Below, piece by piece: positions 43,742 to 52,977 of a DNA stretch of 64,000 nt (position 1 is its first letter; every line of letters begins with the position of its first letter). A model generated the notes under the pieces. The model searched no databases. It saw only the letters and a program-made list of their open reading frames with translations, and was not told where the DNA came from. Position numbers and translations under genes: made by a program. Origin of the DNA: Burkholderia sp. PAMC 26561 (GTDB taxonomy: Bacteria; Pseudomonadota; Gammaproteobacteria; Burkholderiales; Burkholderiaceae); contig NZ_CP014307.1 in assembly GCF_001557535.2 (NCBI RefSeq), positions 1,240,001 through 1,304,000 on the forward strand, written 5' to 3'.

Positions 43742-44362
43742 CTAAGCCAGCGCGCGCTCCACGATCGGGTACAGGGACAACACAAGCAAGGCGGCCATCG
43801 TCCAGTTGAAAAACCGTAGCGAACGCGGATTCGTAAGCACCTTGCGCATCGACGTGCCGAACGCCGCCCACAAGATAATGCAGGGCATCCCGACCACGAT
43901 GAACACCAGCGCCATGAGCACGGCGTTCATGGAGATGCTCGAATGCAGATGGATGGTCGTTGCGGCGGTCAGTACCATCATCCACGCTTTCGGGTTGATC
44001 CACTGGAACGCGGCGGCTTCGATGAAGCGCATGGGGCGGCGCTCGCCTTCACGGACTTGCACGGCCGATGAAGTCGCGATCTTCCACGCCAGGTACAACA
44101 AATACGCCACGCTGAGCGTTTCCAGCAGCGTGTAAGCCCAGGTGAAGTGCGCGAATGCCTGCGCCACGCCGAGTCCAGCCAGAATCATCAGAATTGCCAC
44201 GCCCACGCTGATGCCCAGCACGTGGGGCATGGTGCGGCGCAAGCCAAAGTTCACGCCCGATGCAAGCAGCATGGTGTTGTTCGGGCCAGGTGTGATGGAA
44301 GTGACGAGCGCGAACAACAACGCGGCGGGCAGTGCGGTCATCAAGGCGGCATCGAGATGCAT
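43742..44362 (-). CDS. LysE/RhtB family amino acid exporter
   Basis: A 206-residue inner-membrane exporter with six hydrophobic spans. LVTSITPGPNNTMLLASGVN near residue 20 is the family signature, followed by FGLRRTMPHVLGISVG, and QWINPKAWMMVLTA in the middle. AGGAA precedes the ATG. The exported amino acid is unknown. Stands alone. Confidence 0.92.
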   Translation of the reverse strand: MHLDAALMTALPAALLFALVTSITPGPNNTMLLASGVNFGLRRTMPHVLGISVGVAILMILAGLGVAQAFAHFTWAYTLLETLSVAYLLYLAWKIATSSAVQVREGERRPMRFIEAAAFQWINPKAWMMVLTAATTIHLHSSISMNAVLMALVFIVVGMPCIILWAAFGTSMRKVLTNPRSLRFFNWTMAALLVLSLYPIVERALA

Positions 44363-44574
44363 GGCATTCCTGGTCGGACGGTTCTCAGGTTCAGAGCACG
44401 AGTGTATGAGGACTGATCGGTACAGTACCGGTACAGAACGGCAGTTCGTTCCCTGTACGGTGTTTTCCGGAACGCCATGCTGTTTTGCCGCGCTGCAGCG
44501 CCAGGCACGGTGCTTGCAAAAATCTTTCGATGAGCCTCGACCTATCTTGTCGTGCCCTATCGCCAGGCCAACGC

Positions 44575-46815
44575 ATGACAGACGACGCGTTTTTCCAGCC
44601 GGGCCGCAATTGCGACAGTGTTCGCCATGCTGACCGATTCAGTCTGCTGATCGACGGCTCGGATTATTTCCGCGTGCTGCGTGAAGCGATTACGCGAGCG
44701 CAGCGGACCGTGTTCATTCTCGGCTGGGACATCGACAGCCGCATGAAGCTCACGCCCGAAGGCGCCGACGACGGTTATGCCGACGCCCTCGGCGATTTCC
44801 TGCACGATGTCGCGGCGACACGAAAGCGCCTGCGCATTTACATTCTCGCGTGGGATTTCGCGATGCTCTACGCGTTCGAGCGCGAGTGGCTGCCGGTCTA
44901 CAAAATGGGTTGGCGCTCGCATCGGCGGGTCGCGTTCCAGATGGACGGCAAGCATCCGATGGGCGCATCGCATCATCAAAAGGTCGTGGTGATCGACGAC
45001 AAACTGGCGTTTGTCGGCGGCATGGACCTGACGCGTTCGCGTTGGGACACGCCGCGGCACGACGCCAATGATCCGCTGCGCCGCGACGCGAACGGCGAGC
45101 CCTATCAACCGTTTCACGATGTCCACACGATGTTCGACGGCGACGCCGCGCGGTCAATCGGCCTTCTGGCGCGCGAGCGCTGGCAACGTGCATGCGGCCG
45201 GCGTTTTGCGATCCGCTCGCATCGATCGATGAGCGAGAACGACCCGTGGCCGCCGTCGCGCAAGGTGGATCTGCAGAACGTCGAGCTCGCGATTTCGCTG
45301 ACCGAACCCGCGTTCGACGGACGGCCTGCCGTGCAGCAGATTCGCCAGCAGTATCTCGACGCCATCGAGCGCGCGCAGCGCTCTATCTATATAGAGAACC
45401 AGTATTTCACTGCAGGTTCTGTCGGCGGGGCGTTGAAGGGAATGCTCGAGAAGCCGGATGGCCCCGATATCACCATCGTTTCCCCGCGCATGCAAAGCGG
45501 CTGGCTGCAGGAAATGACGATGGGCGTGTTGCGTGCGCGATTACATCGGATGCTCAAGGGCGCGGACGCGCACGACCGCTACCGGCTGATGTCGCCTTGC
45601 GTGCCGGGGCTGGAAACCGGTTGCGTGAACGTGCACAGCAAGCTGATGTTCATTGACGACGATTTGCTGCTGGTCGGATCGGCGAACCTCAACAACCGGT
45701 CGATGGTGCTCGACACTGAATGCAACATCGCCATCGATGCCGACGGCGACCCGCGCATCCAGGCCGCGCTTGCCGGCATGCGCAATACGCTGATTGCCGA
45801 ACATATCGGCTGCGAGACTGCCGAGTTTGCCCGCGAATTCGACGCGCGCCACAGCATGAACGACGCAATCGCAGCATTGATGAAAGATGCTGGCGAACAT
45901 CGCACCCTGGAGCGTTTGAACCCGACCGTGACGCCGGATGTCGACCGGCTCGTGCCGCCGGAAGCGTTGATCGATCCGGAGAAGCCGGTGGAGGCTGATC
46001 AGCTCGTGGGTCAGTTCGTGCCGATGGAAAAGCCGCATCGGCTGATCGGCAGGTTTGCGTTGCTCGGCGTGCTGGCATTCCTGATTGTCGGATTCGCGGC
46101 CGCCATGCATTGGACGTCGCTTGGCGACTACCTCAATCTCGCCGCGCTCGCACGCCAGACGCGCCGAATCGATACGCTGCCGCTCGCGCCGCTTTGGGTC
46201 CTGCTTGCGTATGTGCTGGCGGCGGTCGTATCGATACCCGTCACGCTCCTGATTGCGACTACCGGCCTTGTTTTCGGCGCGGCATGGGGCAGTTTTTACG
46301 CGCTCATTGGAACGCTGGCCGCGGCGGCCGTGACGTATCTGTTGGGCGAATGGCTTGGCCGTGATGTGGTGCGGCGCGTGGCCGGTGCGCGCGTGAACAA
46401 GCTCAGCGAACGCGTCGCGAAACGCGGGCTGGTCGCGGTCGTCATCCTGCGGATCTTGCCGGTTGCGCCTTTTACGATCGTGAATCTGGTTGCGGGCGCA
46501 TCCATGATCGGCCTGCGGGATTTCATGCTTGGTACATTGATTGGCATGGGGCCGGGTATCTTGCTGACAGTCGCGTTCGCGCATCAACTGGTGGCGTCGC
46601 TGCGGCATCCGACCGCCGGGTCCTTTGGCGTGCTGATTGGAATTGGCGTGGTGCTGGTGGCGGTATCGGTGTTGCTGCAGCGGTTCCTCGGCCGCAAAGA
46701 GCGTGCGGAGGAAGGCGAGCGCCAGCGCCAGCGTGACGCGCAACCGCCGCATGAACGTGTTGTGGATGTCGAAGTCGAGGCGCCCAAGGAAGCGGCTCGC
46801 GAGGTAAGCCCATGA
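44575..46815 (+). CDS. Phospholipase D/cardiolipin synthase-like enzyme fused to a VTT (DedA-like) membrane domain
   Basis: A 746-residue fusion. The N-terminal ~490 residues carry two HKD motifs: HHQKVVVIDDKLAFVGGMD from His133 and HSKLMFIDDDLLLVGSANLN from His354, as in cardiolipin synthases and PLDs. After a linker, residues ~525-720 form a TVP38/TMEM64-type SNARE-associated (VTT) membrane domain (IATTGLVFGAAWGSFYALIG and RILPVAPFTIVNLVAGASMI). The start is uncertain: 44530 is an alternative ATG without a ribosome site. The stop overlaps the next gene by four bases. Likely phosphatidyl transfer or phospholipid cleavage at the inner membrane. Confidence 0.9.
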   Translation: MTDDAFFQPGRNCDSVRHADRFSLLIDGSDYFRVLREAITRAQRTVFILGWDIDSRMKLTPEGADDGYADALGDFLHDVAATRKRLRIYILAWDFAMLYAFEREWLPVYKMGWRSHRRVAFQMDGKHPMGASHHQKVVVIDDKLAFVGGMDLTRSRWDTPRHDANDPLRRDANGEPYQPFHDVHTMFDGDAARSIGLLARERWQRACGRRFAIRSHRSMSENDPWPPSRKVDLQNVELAISLTEPAFDGRPAVQQIRQQYLDAIERAQRSIYIENQYFTAGSVGGALKGMLEKPDGPDITIVSPRMQSGWLQEMTMGVLRARLHRMLKGADAHDRYRLMSPCVPGLETGCVNVHSKLMFIDDDLLLVGSANLNNRSMVLDTECNIAIDADGDPRIQAALAGMRNTLIAEHIGCETAEFAREFDARHSMNDAIAALMKDAGEHRTLERLNPTVTPDVDRLVPPEALIDPEKPVEADQLVGQFVPMEKPHRLIGRFALLGVLAFLIVGFAAAMHWTSLGDYLNLAALARQTRRIDTLPLAPLWVLLAYVLAAVVSIPVTLLIATTGLVFGAAWGSFYALIGTLAAAAVTYLLGEWLGRDVVRRVAGARVNKLSERVAKRGLVAVVILRILPVAPFTIVNLVAGASMIGLRDFMLGTLIGMGPGILLTVAFAHQLVASLRHPTAGSFGVLIGIGVVLVAVSVLLQRFLGRKERAEEGERQRQRDAQPPHERVVDVEVEAPKEAAREVSP

Positions 46816-47612
46816 CGTCGATGCACGAAGTTCGCATGGAACCGCCTTCGCCGTTGTCGTTGTCCCCGCTCTCTTCGCGCGGTCTCCGGATCGCCACATA
46901 CAACGTTCATGGTGCGGTCGGCGTGGACGGCAAGCTTGCGCCGGAACGGATCGCGGCGGTGCTTGCCGAAATCGATGCCGATATATTCGCGCTCCAGGAA
47001 GTGCCGTTAGGCGGCAGCGCCGCGCCCGATGTGCTCTCGATCCTGCAACGTTTGACGGGTCTTCATGCCGTGGAAGGTCCCACACTCGATACCCCTGCGC
47101 GCCGTTACGGCAATGCAGTGCTCACGCGCTTCCCGGTGCGCGCGGTCCGCACGCTCGACCTTTCGTTCAAGAGCCGCGAACCACGCGGCGCCCTCGATGC
47201 GGATATTGATTGCGGCGGGGAAACATGGCGCGTTGTCGCGACGCATCTCGGGCTGGCATCGAGTGAAAGACGCGCGCAGGTCGAGCAGGTGCTGCAACGC
47301 TTCGATACGCCGGATCTTCCCGTGATCCTTTTAGGCGACCTCAACGAGTGGTTCATTTACGGCCGGACGCTGCGCCGGCTGGTTTCGCATTTTTATCGCG
47401 CGAGTTCGCCGAAGACTTTTCCCACGCGATATCCCCTGTTCGCACTGGATCGCATCTGGGTGCATCCGGGCGAGCGGCTCATGAAGGTCGAGGTGCATAG
47501 AAGCGCGCTGGCGCGCGTGGCGTCGGACCACTATCCGCTGATCGCATATTTGTCGGCGCCGCTTCATGCACATACTCTCGCGCCAAACGTCAGACCGAAT
47601 CTTCCAGAATGA
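46812..47612 (+). CDS. Endonuclease/exonuclease/phosphatase-fold protein (YbhP-like)
   Basis: A 266-residue metal-dependent hydrolase: IATYNVHGAVGVDG, DIFALQEVPLGG, VVATHLGLA, VILLGDLNEWF and ASDHYPLIAYL are the sequential EEP active-site motifs. The ATG sits in an ATGA overlap with the phospholipase D gene, so the two are translationally coupled. In E. coli, ybhP is likewise next to the cardiolipin synthase gene ybhO/clsB, which suggests a shared lipid-related task. Confidence 0.9.
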   Translation: MTSMHEVRMEPPSPLSLSPLSSRGLRIATYNVHGAVGVDGKLAPERIAAVLAEIDADIFALQEVPLGGSAAPDVLSILQRLTGLHAVEGPTLDTPARRYGNAVLTRFPVRAVRTLDLSFKSREPRGALDADIDCGGETWRVVATHLGLASSERRAQVEQVLQRFDTPDLPVILLGDLNEWFIYGRTLRRLVSHFYRASSPKTFPTRYPLFALDRIWVHPGERLMKVEVHRSALARVASDHYPLIAYLSAPLHAHTLAPNVRPNLPE

Positions 47613-47988
47613 CACTCGTTGTTCCTGGCTCGCTTTGAAAGCCGGCCTCGTAATTGACGGTATGCGCATCGAAATGCTGGATCGCACGAAGCAGCCGCGG
47701 CGAGAACGTGGCGCCGAAATGAGCGATCAGCTTCTGGCGTTCGGCGGCGTCCGCATGGGCCACGGCTTTCAGCTCCGCAAGCGGAATGCCGACAAAAAGA
47801 TCGAGCGGGAAGGGCGGAGGATTATCGTCCGGGGAAGGCGGCATGCGGATACGCAGACCGGGCAGGAGATGCGACTCGAGTTCCATGGAGAAAACAAAAT
47901 CCTTGTTCTCGGGCGACGCAGTTTTGGCTTCGCTCAGAAGGCTCGGTACGACGTCTTGAAGTGCGGATATTTCTTGTTCGCTAAGCAT
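47590..47988 (-). CDS. Hypothetical protein, 132 residues
   Basis: MLSEQEISALQDVVPSLLSE, then a region with MELESHLLPGLRIRMPPSPDDNPPPFPLDLF. No domain, signal or membrane span is recognised. AAGGA is well placed before the ATG. Its 3' end overlaps the convergent EEP-fold gene by 23 bases. Composition is ordinary for the chromosome. Confidence 0.6.
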   Translation of the reverse strand: MLSEQEISALQDVVPSLLSEAKTASPENKDFVFSMELESHLLPGLRIRMPPSPDDNPPPFPLDLFVGIPLAELKAVAHADAAERQKLIAHFGATFSPRLLRAIQHFDAHTVNYEAGFQSEPGTTSVILEDSV

Positions 47989-48235
47989 GACAAAATCCTT
48001 TCAGAACGCGGGGAAAAACGAATTGCCGTTTGTAAATCCGGTAATCGCAGCATCCCGGATACCAATGAAAAGAGCACGAAAACCGGAGGCATGATGTTTG
48101 CTGCAGCACTCCGCTTGCGCTGAACCGCTTGCGGGTAAGACACCATCGGCGCCCGAACCCCTATCTGTCGACCTCTTGCCTGGCGTGAGGAACTGGTCCT
48201 GCGCGCTTCAGGCTTGAACGAGTGAGAGAAGCCTG

Positions 48236-49425
48236 ATGCCTGATCAAGACGAAAAACCTGACCACGACGCCGAGCATTCCGACGATAAAAAGGAAGACTC
48301 AAAAAAAGACGATGCGGGCGACGACAAAGACAAATCCGGCGACGATAAAAAACAGGGCGATGACAAGGACAAAAAGACGACAAGAAGAAAGGCCCTGGAA
48401 AAAAGCCGCTCATCATTCTCGGCGTCATCGTCGTCCTGATCATCATCGCGGGGCTGATCTGGTGGTTCGCAACCCGCAATCAGGTGAGCACGGACGATGC
48501 CTACACCGACGGCGATGCGGTCACCATCGCGCCGAAGGTTTCGGGTTATGTCGTGGTCATGAATCTCGGCGACAACAAGTTCGTCCATAAGAACGACCTC
48601 CTGATCAAGATCGATCCCCGCGACTACCAGGCGCAACTCGATCAGGCAAATGCGCAACTCGGCCTCGCCAGGGCGCAGCTCAACGCGGCGCAAGTGCAAC
48701 TGGCTATTGCGCGAGTGCAGTATCCGGCGCAACTCACGCAGGCCAAGGCACAGCAACAGTCTGCACAAGCGAATCTCACGCAGAGCCGGGCCGCGTATGA
48801 ACGCCAGCATTCGGTGGACGTTCGCGCAACGTCGCAACAAAACATCGATACCGCCAACGCGCAGCAACAAAGCGCGCTTGCCAATGTCGCGCAGGCTCGC
48901 GCGCAGGTGAAGACTGCGAGCCTCGTGCCGCAACAGATCAGTCAGGCCCAGGCTACCGTCGACGAACGCCGCGAGCAGGTCCACCAGGCAGAAGCGCAAG
49001 TCGAAGCGGCCGCGCTCAATCTCTCGTACACCGAGTTGCACGCCCCCGCCGATGGCTGGGTCACAAAACGCAATGTGCAATACGGGACCTTCCTGCAGGC
49101 AGGCACGTCGATCTTTTCGCTCGTGACCACGACTGTCTGGGTTACCGCCAACTTCAAGGAGTCGCAGCTCGAGCGCATGCGTCCGGGCGACGCGGTGGAC
49201 GTTGCCGTCGATGCCTATCCGGACCTGAAACTGCATGGTCACGTGGACAGCATCCAGCTTGGCAGCGGCTCGCGCTTCTCGGCATTCCCTGCGGAAAACG
49301 CGACGGGTAATTTCGTGAAAATCGTGCAGCGCGTGCCGGTGAAAATCCTGATCGATAACGGCCTGCAACCCGACTTGCCGTTGCCGCTTGGTCTTTCCGT
49401 CGTGCCGAAGGTGATGCTGAAATGA
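48236..49425 (+). CDS. EmrA/HlyD-type membrane fusion protein, reading frame broken near 48375
   Basis: The periplasmic adaptor of a tripartite efflux pump, but in two frames. The start at 48236 encodes a charged Asp/Lys-rich head (MPDQDEKPDHDAEHSDDKKE, then DDKDKK) that would run off at 48439. From about 48376 the -1 frame continues the same charged pattern (DDKKKGPGKKP) into the membrane anchor LIILGVIVVLIIIAGLIWWF and the HlyD body (VSTDDAYTDGDAVTIAPKVSGYV, long coiled coil, barrel domain) to 49425. The break coincides with C-AAA-AAG: one missing A, or a -1 slip there, explains it. The adaptor stop overlaps emrB by four bases. Without correction, only an internal GTG at 48484 lacking the anchor is available. 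Confidence 0.8.
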
Positions 49426-50990
49426 GCGAGCGCGCCGACTGGAAGCCGAAGTCCAACCCGTGGCTGATCGCGGTGGTGGTCACGCTCGCGGCGTTCATGG
49501 AAGTGCTCGACACAACGATTGTCAACGTCGCGCTGCCGCACATTTCGGGCGCGATGTCCGCAAGCTACGACGAAGCCACGTGGACGCTGACCGCGTATCT
49601 GGTGGCGAACGGGATCGTGTTGCCAATCTCCGCGTTCTTCTCGAAACTGCTGGGACGCAAGCGCTATTTCCTGATTTGCATAGCGGCTTTTACAATGTGC
49701 TCGCTGCTGTGCGGCCTCGCCACCAACCTGTGGCAACTGATCATTTTCCGCGTGCTTCAAGGTTTCTTTGGCGGCGGTTTGCAACCCAACCAGCAGTCCA
49801 TCATCCTTGACACGTTTCCACCCGAGCAACGGGGGCGCGCGTTTTCGATATCCGCCGTGGCGATCGTGGTCGCGCCCGTGGTCGGCCCGACGCTCGGCGG
49901 GTGGATTACCGATAATTTGACCTGGCGCTGGGTGTTCCTGATCAACGTGCCAATTGGCGTGATCACAACCATCGCGGTGATGCAGTTTGTTGAAGACCCG
50001 CCGTGGGAGAAGAAAAAGGATCGTAAGGAACTCGGGCTGGATTACATCGGCATCGGCCTGATTGCGCTGGGCCTGGGGTGCCTGCAAGTGTTCCTCGATC
50101 GCGGCGAGGATGACGACTGGTTCAAGTCCGGCTTCATCACCACGTTCGCGATCCTGTCGGCGATCGGCATTGTCGGCGCGATATTCTGGCTGCTCTACGC
50201 GAAGAAACCGGTCGTCGATCTGCGCGTGCTGAAGGATAAAAACTTCGCGCTGAGTTCCATTTGCATGGTCGGCTTCGCCAGCATTCTCTATGGCAGTGCG
50301 GTGCTCGTTCCGCAGCTTGCGCAGCAGCAACTCGGGTACACCGCCACTCTTGCAGGGCTCGTGTTGTCGCCCGGGGCGATGATGATCGTCGCCATCATTC
50401 CCATTGTCAGCAAGCTCATGCCGATCATACAAACGCGCTTCCTGGTTGCGTTCGGTTTCTTCCTGATGTCGTGCGCGTTGTTCTTCACACATCACCTCGT
50501 GCCGAATATCGACTTCAAGACGCTGACCATCATGCGAAGTTCGCAATCCATTGCGATTGCTTTCCTCTTCGTACCAATAACAACCCTCGCGTATCTGACG
50601 CTCAAGCCGTCGGAGAATGCGGACGCTTCCGCGCTCTTCACAATGTTTCGCAACGTCGCGGGATCGATCGGCATTTCGCTTTCCACCGCGATGATCGTCG
50701 AGCGCACGCAGGCGAACATGGCCCACATGTCCGTGCACATGACAACGCTCAATCCCAATTACAACGATTCTGTACAACGCATGACGCGCACACTGATGGA
50801 CATGGGCCAGACCATGCAACAGGCCATGACGACAGCAACCGGCCTCATGTACAAGCAGTTCATATCGCAGTCCACGATCCTGGCTTATCTCGATGTGTTC
50901 GGCGCCGTCGCGATCTTTGCGTTGTGCTTCGTCCCGGTGACGTTCTTCTTTTCACCGGTGAAAGCTTCGGGCGGCGGAGGAGGGCACTGA
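49422..50990 (+). CDS. EmrB/QacA-type drug:H+ antiporter (DHA2, 14 spans)
   Basis: A 522-residue inner-membrane pump. LAAFMEVLDTTIVNVALPHI in span 1, RVLQGFFGGGLQPNQQSII and GPTLGGWITDNLTWRWVFLI in span 5 are the DHA2 motifs. About fourteen spans fit EmrB. The ATG overlaps the adaptor stop codon, and the outer-membrane gene starts one base after its own stop, so the three form one coupled operon. Its drug substrates cannot be read from sequence. Confidence 0.94.
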   Translation: MSERADWKPKSNPWLIAVVVTLAAFMEVLDTTIVNVALPHISGAMSASYDEATWTLTAYLVANGIVLPISAFFSKLLGRKRYFLICIAAFTMCSLLCGLATNLWQLIIFRVLQGFFGGGLQPNQQSIILDTFPPEQRGRAFSISAVAIVVAPVVGPTLGGWITDNLTWRWVFLINVPIGVITTIAVMQFVEDPPWEKKKDRKELGLDYIGIGLIALGLGCLQVFLDRGEDDDWFKSGFITTFAILSAIGIVGAIFWLLYAKKPVVDLRVLKDKNFALSSICMVGFASILYGSAVLVPQLAQQQLGYTATLAGLVLSPGAMMIVAIIPIVSKLMPIIQTRFLVAFGFFLMSCALFFTHHLVPNIDFKTLTIMRSSQSIAIAFLFVPITTLAYLTLKPSENADASALFTMFRNVAGSIGISLSTAMIVERTQANMAHMSVHMTTLNPNYNDSVQRMTRTLMDMGQTMQQAMTTATGLMYKQFISQSTILAYLDVFGAVAIFALCFVPVTFFFSPVKASGGGGGH

Positions 50991-50991
50991 G

Positions 50992-52527
50992 ATGAACAAA
51001 CGCCTGACTTCGTTATCGATTGCATTGCTTGCGCTTTTTACGAGTGCCTGTTCCGTCGGCCCGAATTTTACGGAGCCCGACGCAAAAGCGCCTGATAACT
51101 GGCGTGATTTGCAACGCGTGCAAAATCCGCCGGACGATATGCGCATCCCGCACGCGGGCGTGCCGACCATCATCGATACAAACGCCGATCCCGATCCGCG
51201 CTGGTGGCGCGGATTCAACGACGCCACGCTCAACTCACTGATCGATCGCGCCATTGCGGGGAATCTCGATTTGCAGAGCGCGGTGCTGCGCATCACGGGG
51301 GCGCGCGAACAAGCCGTGGCTGCAGGCGCACAAGGTTTGCCGCAAGTCAGCGCAAACGCGAGTTATATGCGTGAGCAACTCGGTCTCAAGGGCATCCTCG
51401 AATCGCAAGGTGCGTTCGACCAGATCAATGGGCTCGGGGCGAACGCACCGCGTGTTCGCAACGCAATCGATTCCGCGACCGGGCCGGTCAATCTCTTCCA
51501 GGACGGCTTCGATGCATCGTGGGAACTCGATCTGTTCGGCCGCGTGCGACGCTCGGTGGAATCGGCCAATGCGCAGACGCAGTCGGCTATCGAAAATCGT
51601 AACGATGCGCTCGTCTCGCTCGAAGCCGAAGTCGCGCAGACCTATTCGCAACTGCGCGGCGCGCAGTTGCTCAAGCAGATCACGCTGGCAGAAATCGATT
51701 CCGAGCAACAGATTCTAGACCTCACGCGGGAACAGGCACGCGTCGGCCTGACGAGCCAGAGCGATGTTCAAAGCGCAACGGCGCAAGTCGGCTCGCTCCA
51801 GTCGCAGCTTCCCCAATTCGATGCGCAGATCGCGCAAGCCATGAACGGTCTTGCCGTGTTGACCGGCAGCGTGCCGGGCGCGCTCGATGCCGAACTCGAA
51901 ACGCCCGGCGCAGTGCCGCCAGCGCCGCCGAGCGTGCCGATCGGCTTGCCATCGACACTTGCTCGGCGGCGTCCGGATATTCGTCGCGCGGAAAGCGATC
52001 TGCATTCGGCGACGGCGGAAGTCGGCGTGGCGGTCGCGCAGATGTACCCGGATATCTCGCTGACGGGCAGCGTCGGGACGCGTGCCACGCGCGCCCGTTA
52101 TCTCGCGCACTGGTCGAGTCTTTTCTATTCGGTGGGCCCGAGCATTTCCCTGCCGATCTTCGAGGGCGGCGCGCTGCGGGCGAACGTGCGGATCGCGAAA
52201 TCGCAAGCCGCGGAGGCGGCGCTGCAATACCGGTCGACCGTGCTGAAGGCGCTGCAGGACGTGGATAATTCGCTGGTCTCATATAGGACCGATCAGGACC
52301 GGCGCGAGGCTCTCATGCGAACCGTGGAGGCAAACCGCATCAGCCTGCAGCTCGCCACCGACAGCTACAGGAAAGGGCTCGTGACGTTCATCACGGTTCT
52401 CGATGCCGAACGGCAACTCGCCTCCACGCGCCAGCAACTCGCGCAATCGACGGTCAGCGTGACGACCGATCTGATCGCGGTGTACAAGGCACTCGGCGGG
52501 GGATGGGACGAGGGCGGAACGGGCTGA
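50992..52527 (+). CDS. NodT family outer-membrane factor lipoprotein
   Basis: A 511-residue TolC-like channel. Residues 1-19 are a lipoprotein signal (LALLFTSAC, lipid on Cys20), followed by SVGPNFTEPDAKAPDNW, typical of NodT/OprM proteins. Two OEP domains follow, with SWELDLFGRVRRSVESANAQ, the recurring LARRRPDIRRAESDLHSATA and a second half ending in VTTDLIAVYKALGGGW. Completes the efflux pump with the upstream adaptor and antiporter. Confidence 0.94.
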   Translation: MNKRLTSLSIALLALFTSACSVGPNFTEPDAKAPDNWRDLQRVQNPPDDMRIPHAGVPTIIDTNADPDPRWWRGFNDATLNSLIDRAIAGNLDLQSAVLRITGAREQAVAAGAQGLPQVSANASYMREQLGLKGILESQGAFDQINGLGANAPRVRNAIDSATGPVNLFQDGFDASWELDLFGRVRRSVESANAQTQSAIENRNDALVSLEAEVAQTYSQLRGAQLLKQITLAEIDSEQQILDLTREQARVGLTSQSDVQSATAQVGSLQSQLPQFDAQIAQAMNGLAVLTGSVPGALDAELETPGAVPPAPPSVPIGLPSTLARRRPDIRRAESDLHSATAEVGVAVAQMYPDISLTGSVGTRATRARYLAHWSSLFYSVGPSISLPIFEGGALRANVRIAKSQAAEAALQYRSTVLKALQDVDNSLVSYRTDQDRREALMRTVEANRISLQLATDSYRKGLVTFITVLDAERQLASTRQQLAQSTVSVTTDLIAVYKALGGGWDEGGTG

Positions 52528-52629
52528 GGCTCCGTTCGCTCGGGCGATTGTGCCTGCAAATTTGCTTGCATTGGGCGTCGTCGTGAGTTCTGCTGTGGGT
52601 CCTTTGCACGCTCGCCAACTGCTTCCGTC

Positions 52630-52950
52630 ATGAAGACCATCCTGCTTTATGTGCTCACCGCGATCGCCGAGATTGTCGGCTGTTATCTTCCGTATCGATG
52701 GCTGAAGGAAGACGGCTCGCCGTGGCTCCTCGTGCCCGGCGCGCTATCGCTGGCGCTCTTCGCGTGGCTGCTCACGCTGCATGCAAGCGCCGCCGGACGT
52801 GTGTATGCGGCGTACGGCGGCGTGTATATCGCGGTGGCGATCATGTGGCTGTGGGCCGTTGAACGGATCCGGCCGTCGAGCTGGGACTGGGCCGGGATGG
52901 CGATCGCGCTGGTCGGCATGAGCGTAATCGCATTCCAGCCGCGTGGTTGA
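52630..52950 (+). CDS. YnfA/UPF0060 family small membrane protein
   Basis: A 106-residue four-span protein: [20 protein letters not shown], then [40 protein letters not shown] and the [20 protein letters not shown] end. YnfA proteins are distant SMR relatives; some are reported to export compounds. 102 bp past the efflux operon, in the same direction. Confidence 0.93.
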   Translation: MKTILLYVLTAIAEIVGCYLPYRWLKEDGSPWLLVPGALSLALFAWLLTLHASAAGRVYAAYGGVYIAVAIMWLWAVERIRPSSWDWAGMAIALVGMSVIAFQPRG

Positions 52951-52977
52951 AGCTTTGCGCTTCGGGCTTACAAAACC

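Noticed and set aside
48484..49425. Treating the internal GTG at 48484 as the true start of the EmrA-like adaptor
   Set aside because: It would remove the membrane anchor at ~48409-48468, which is well preserved in the same frame. A frame break upstream explains the data better.
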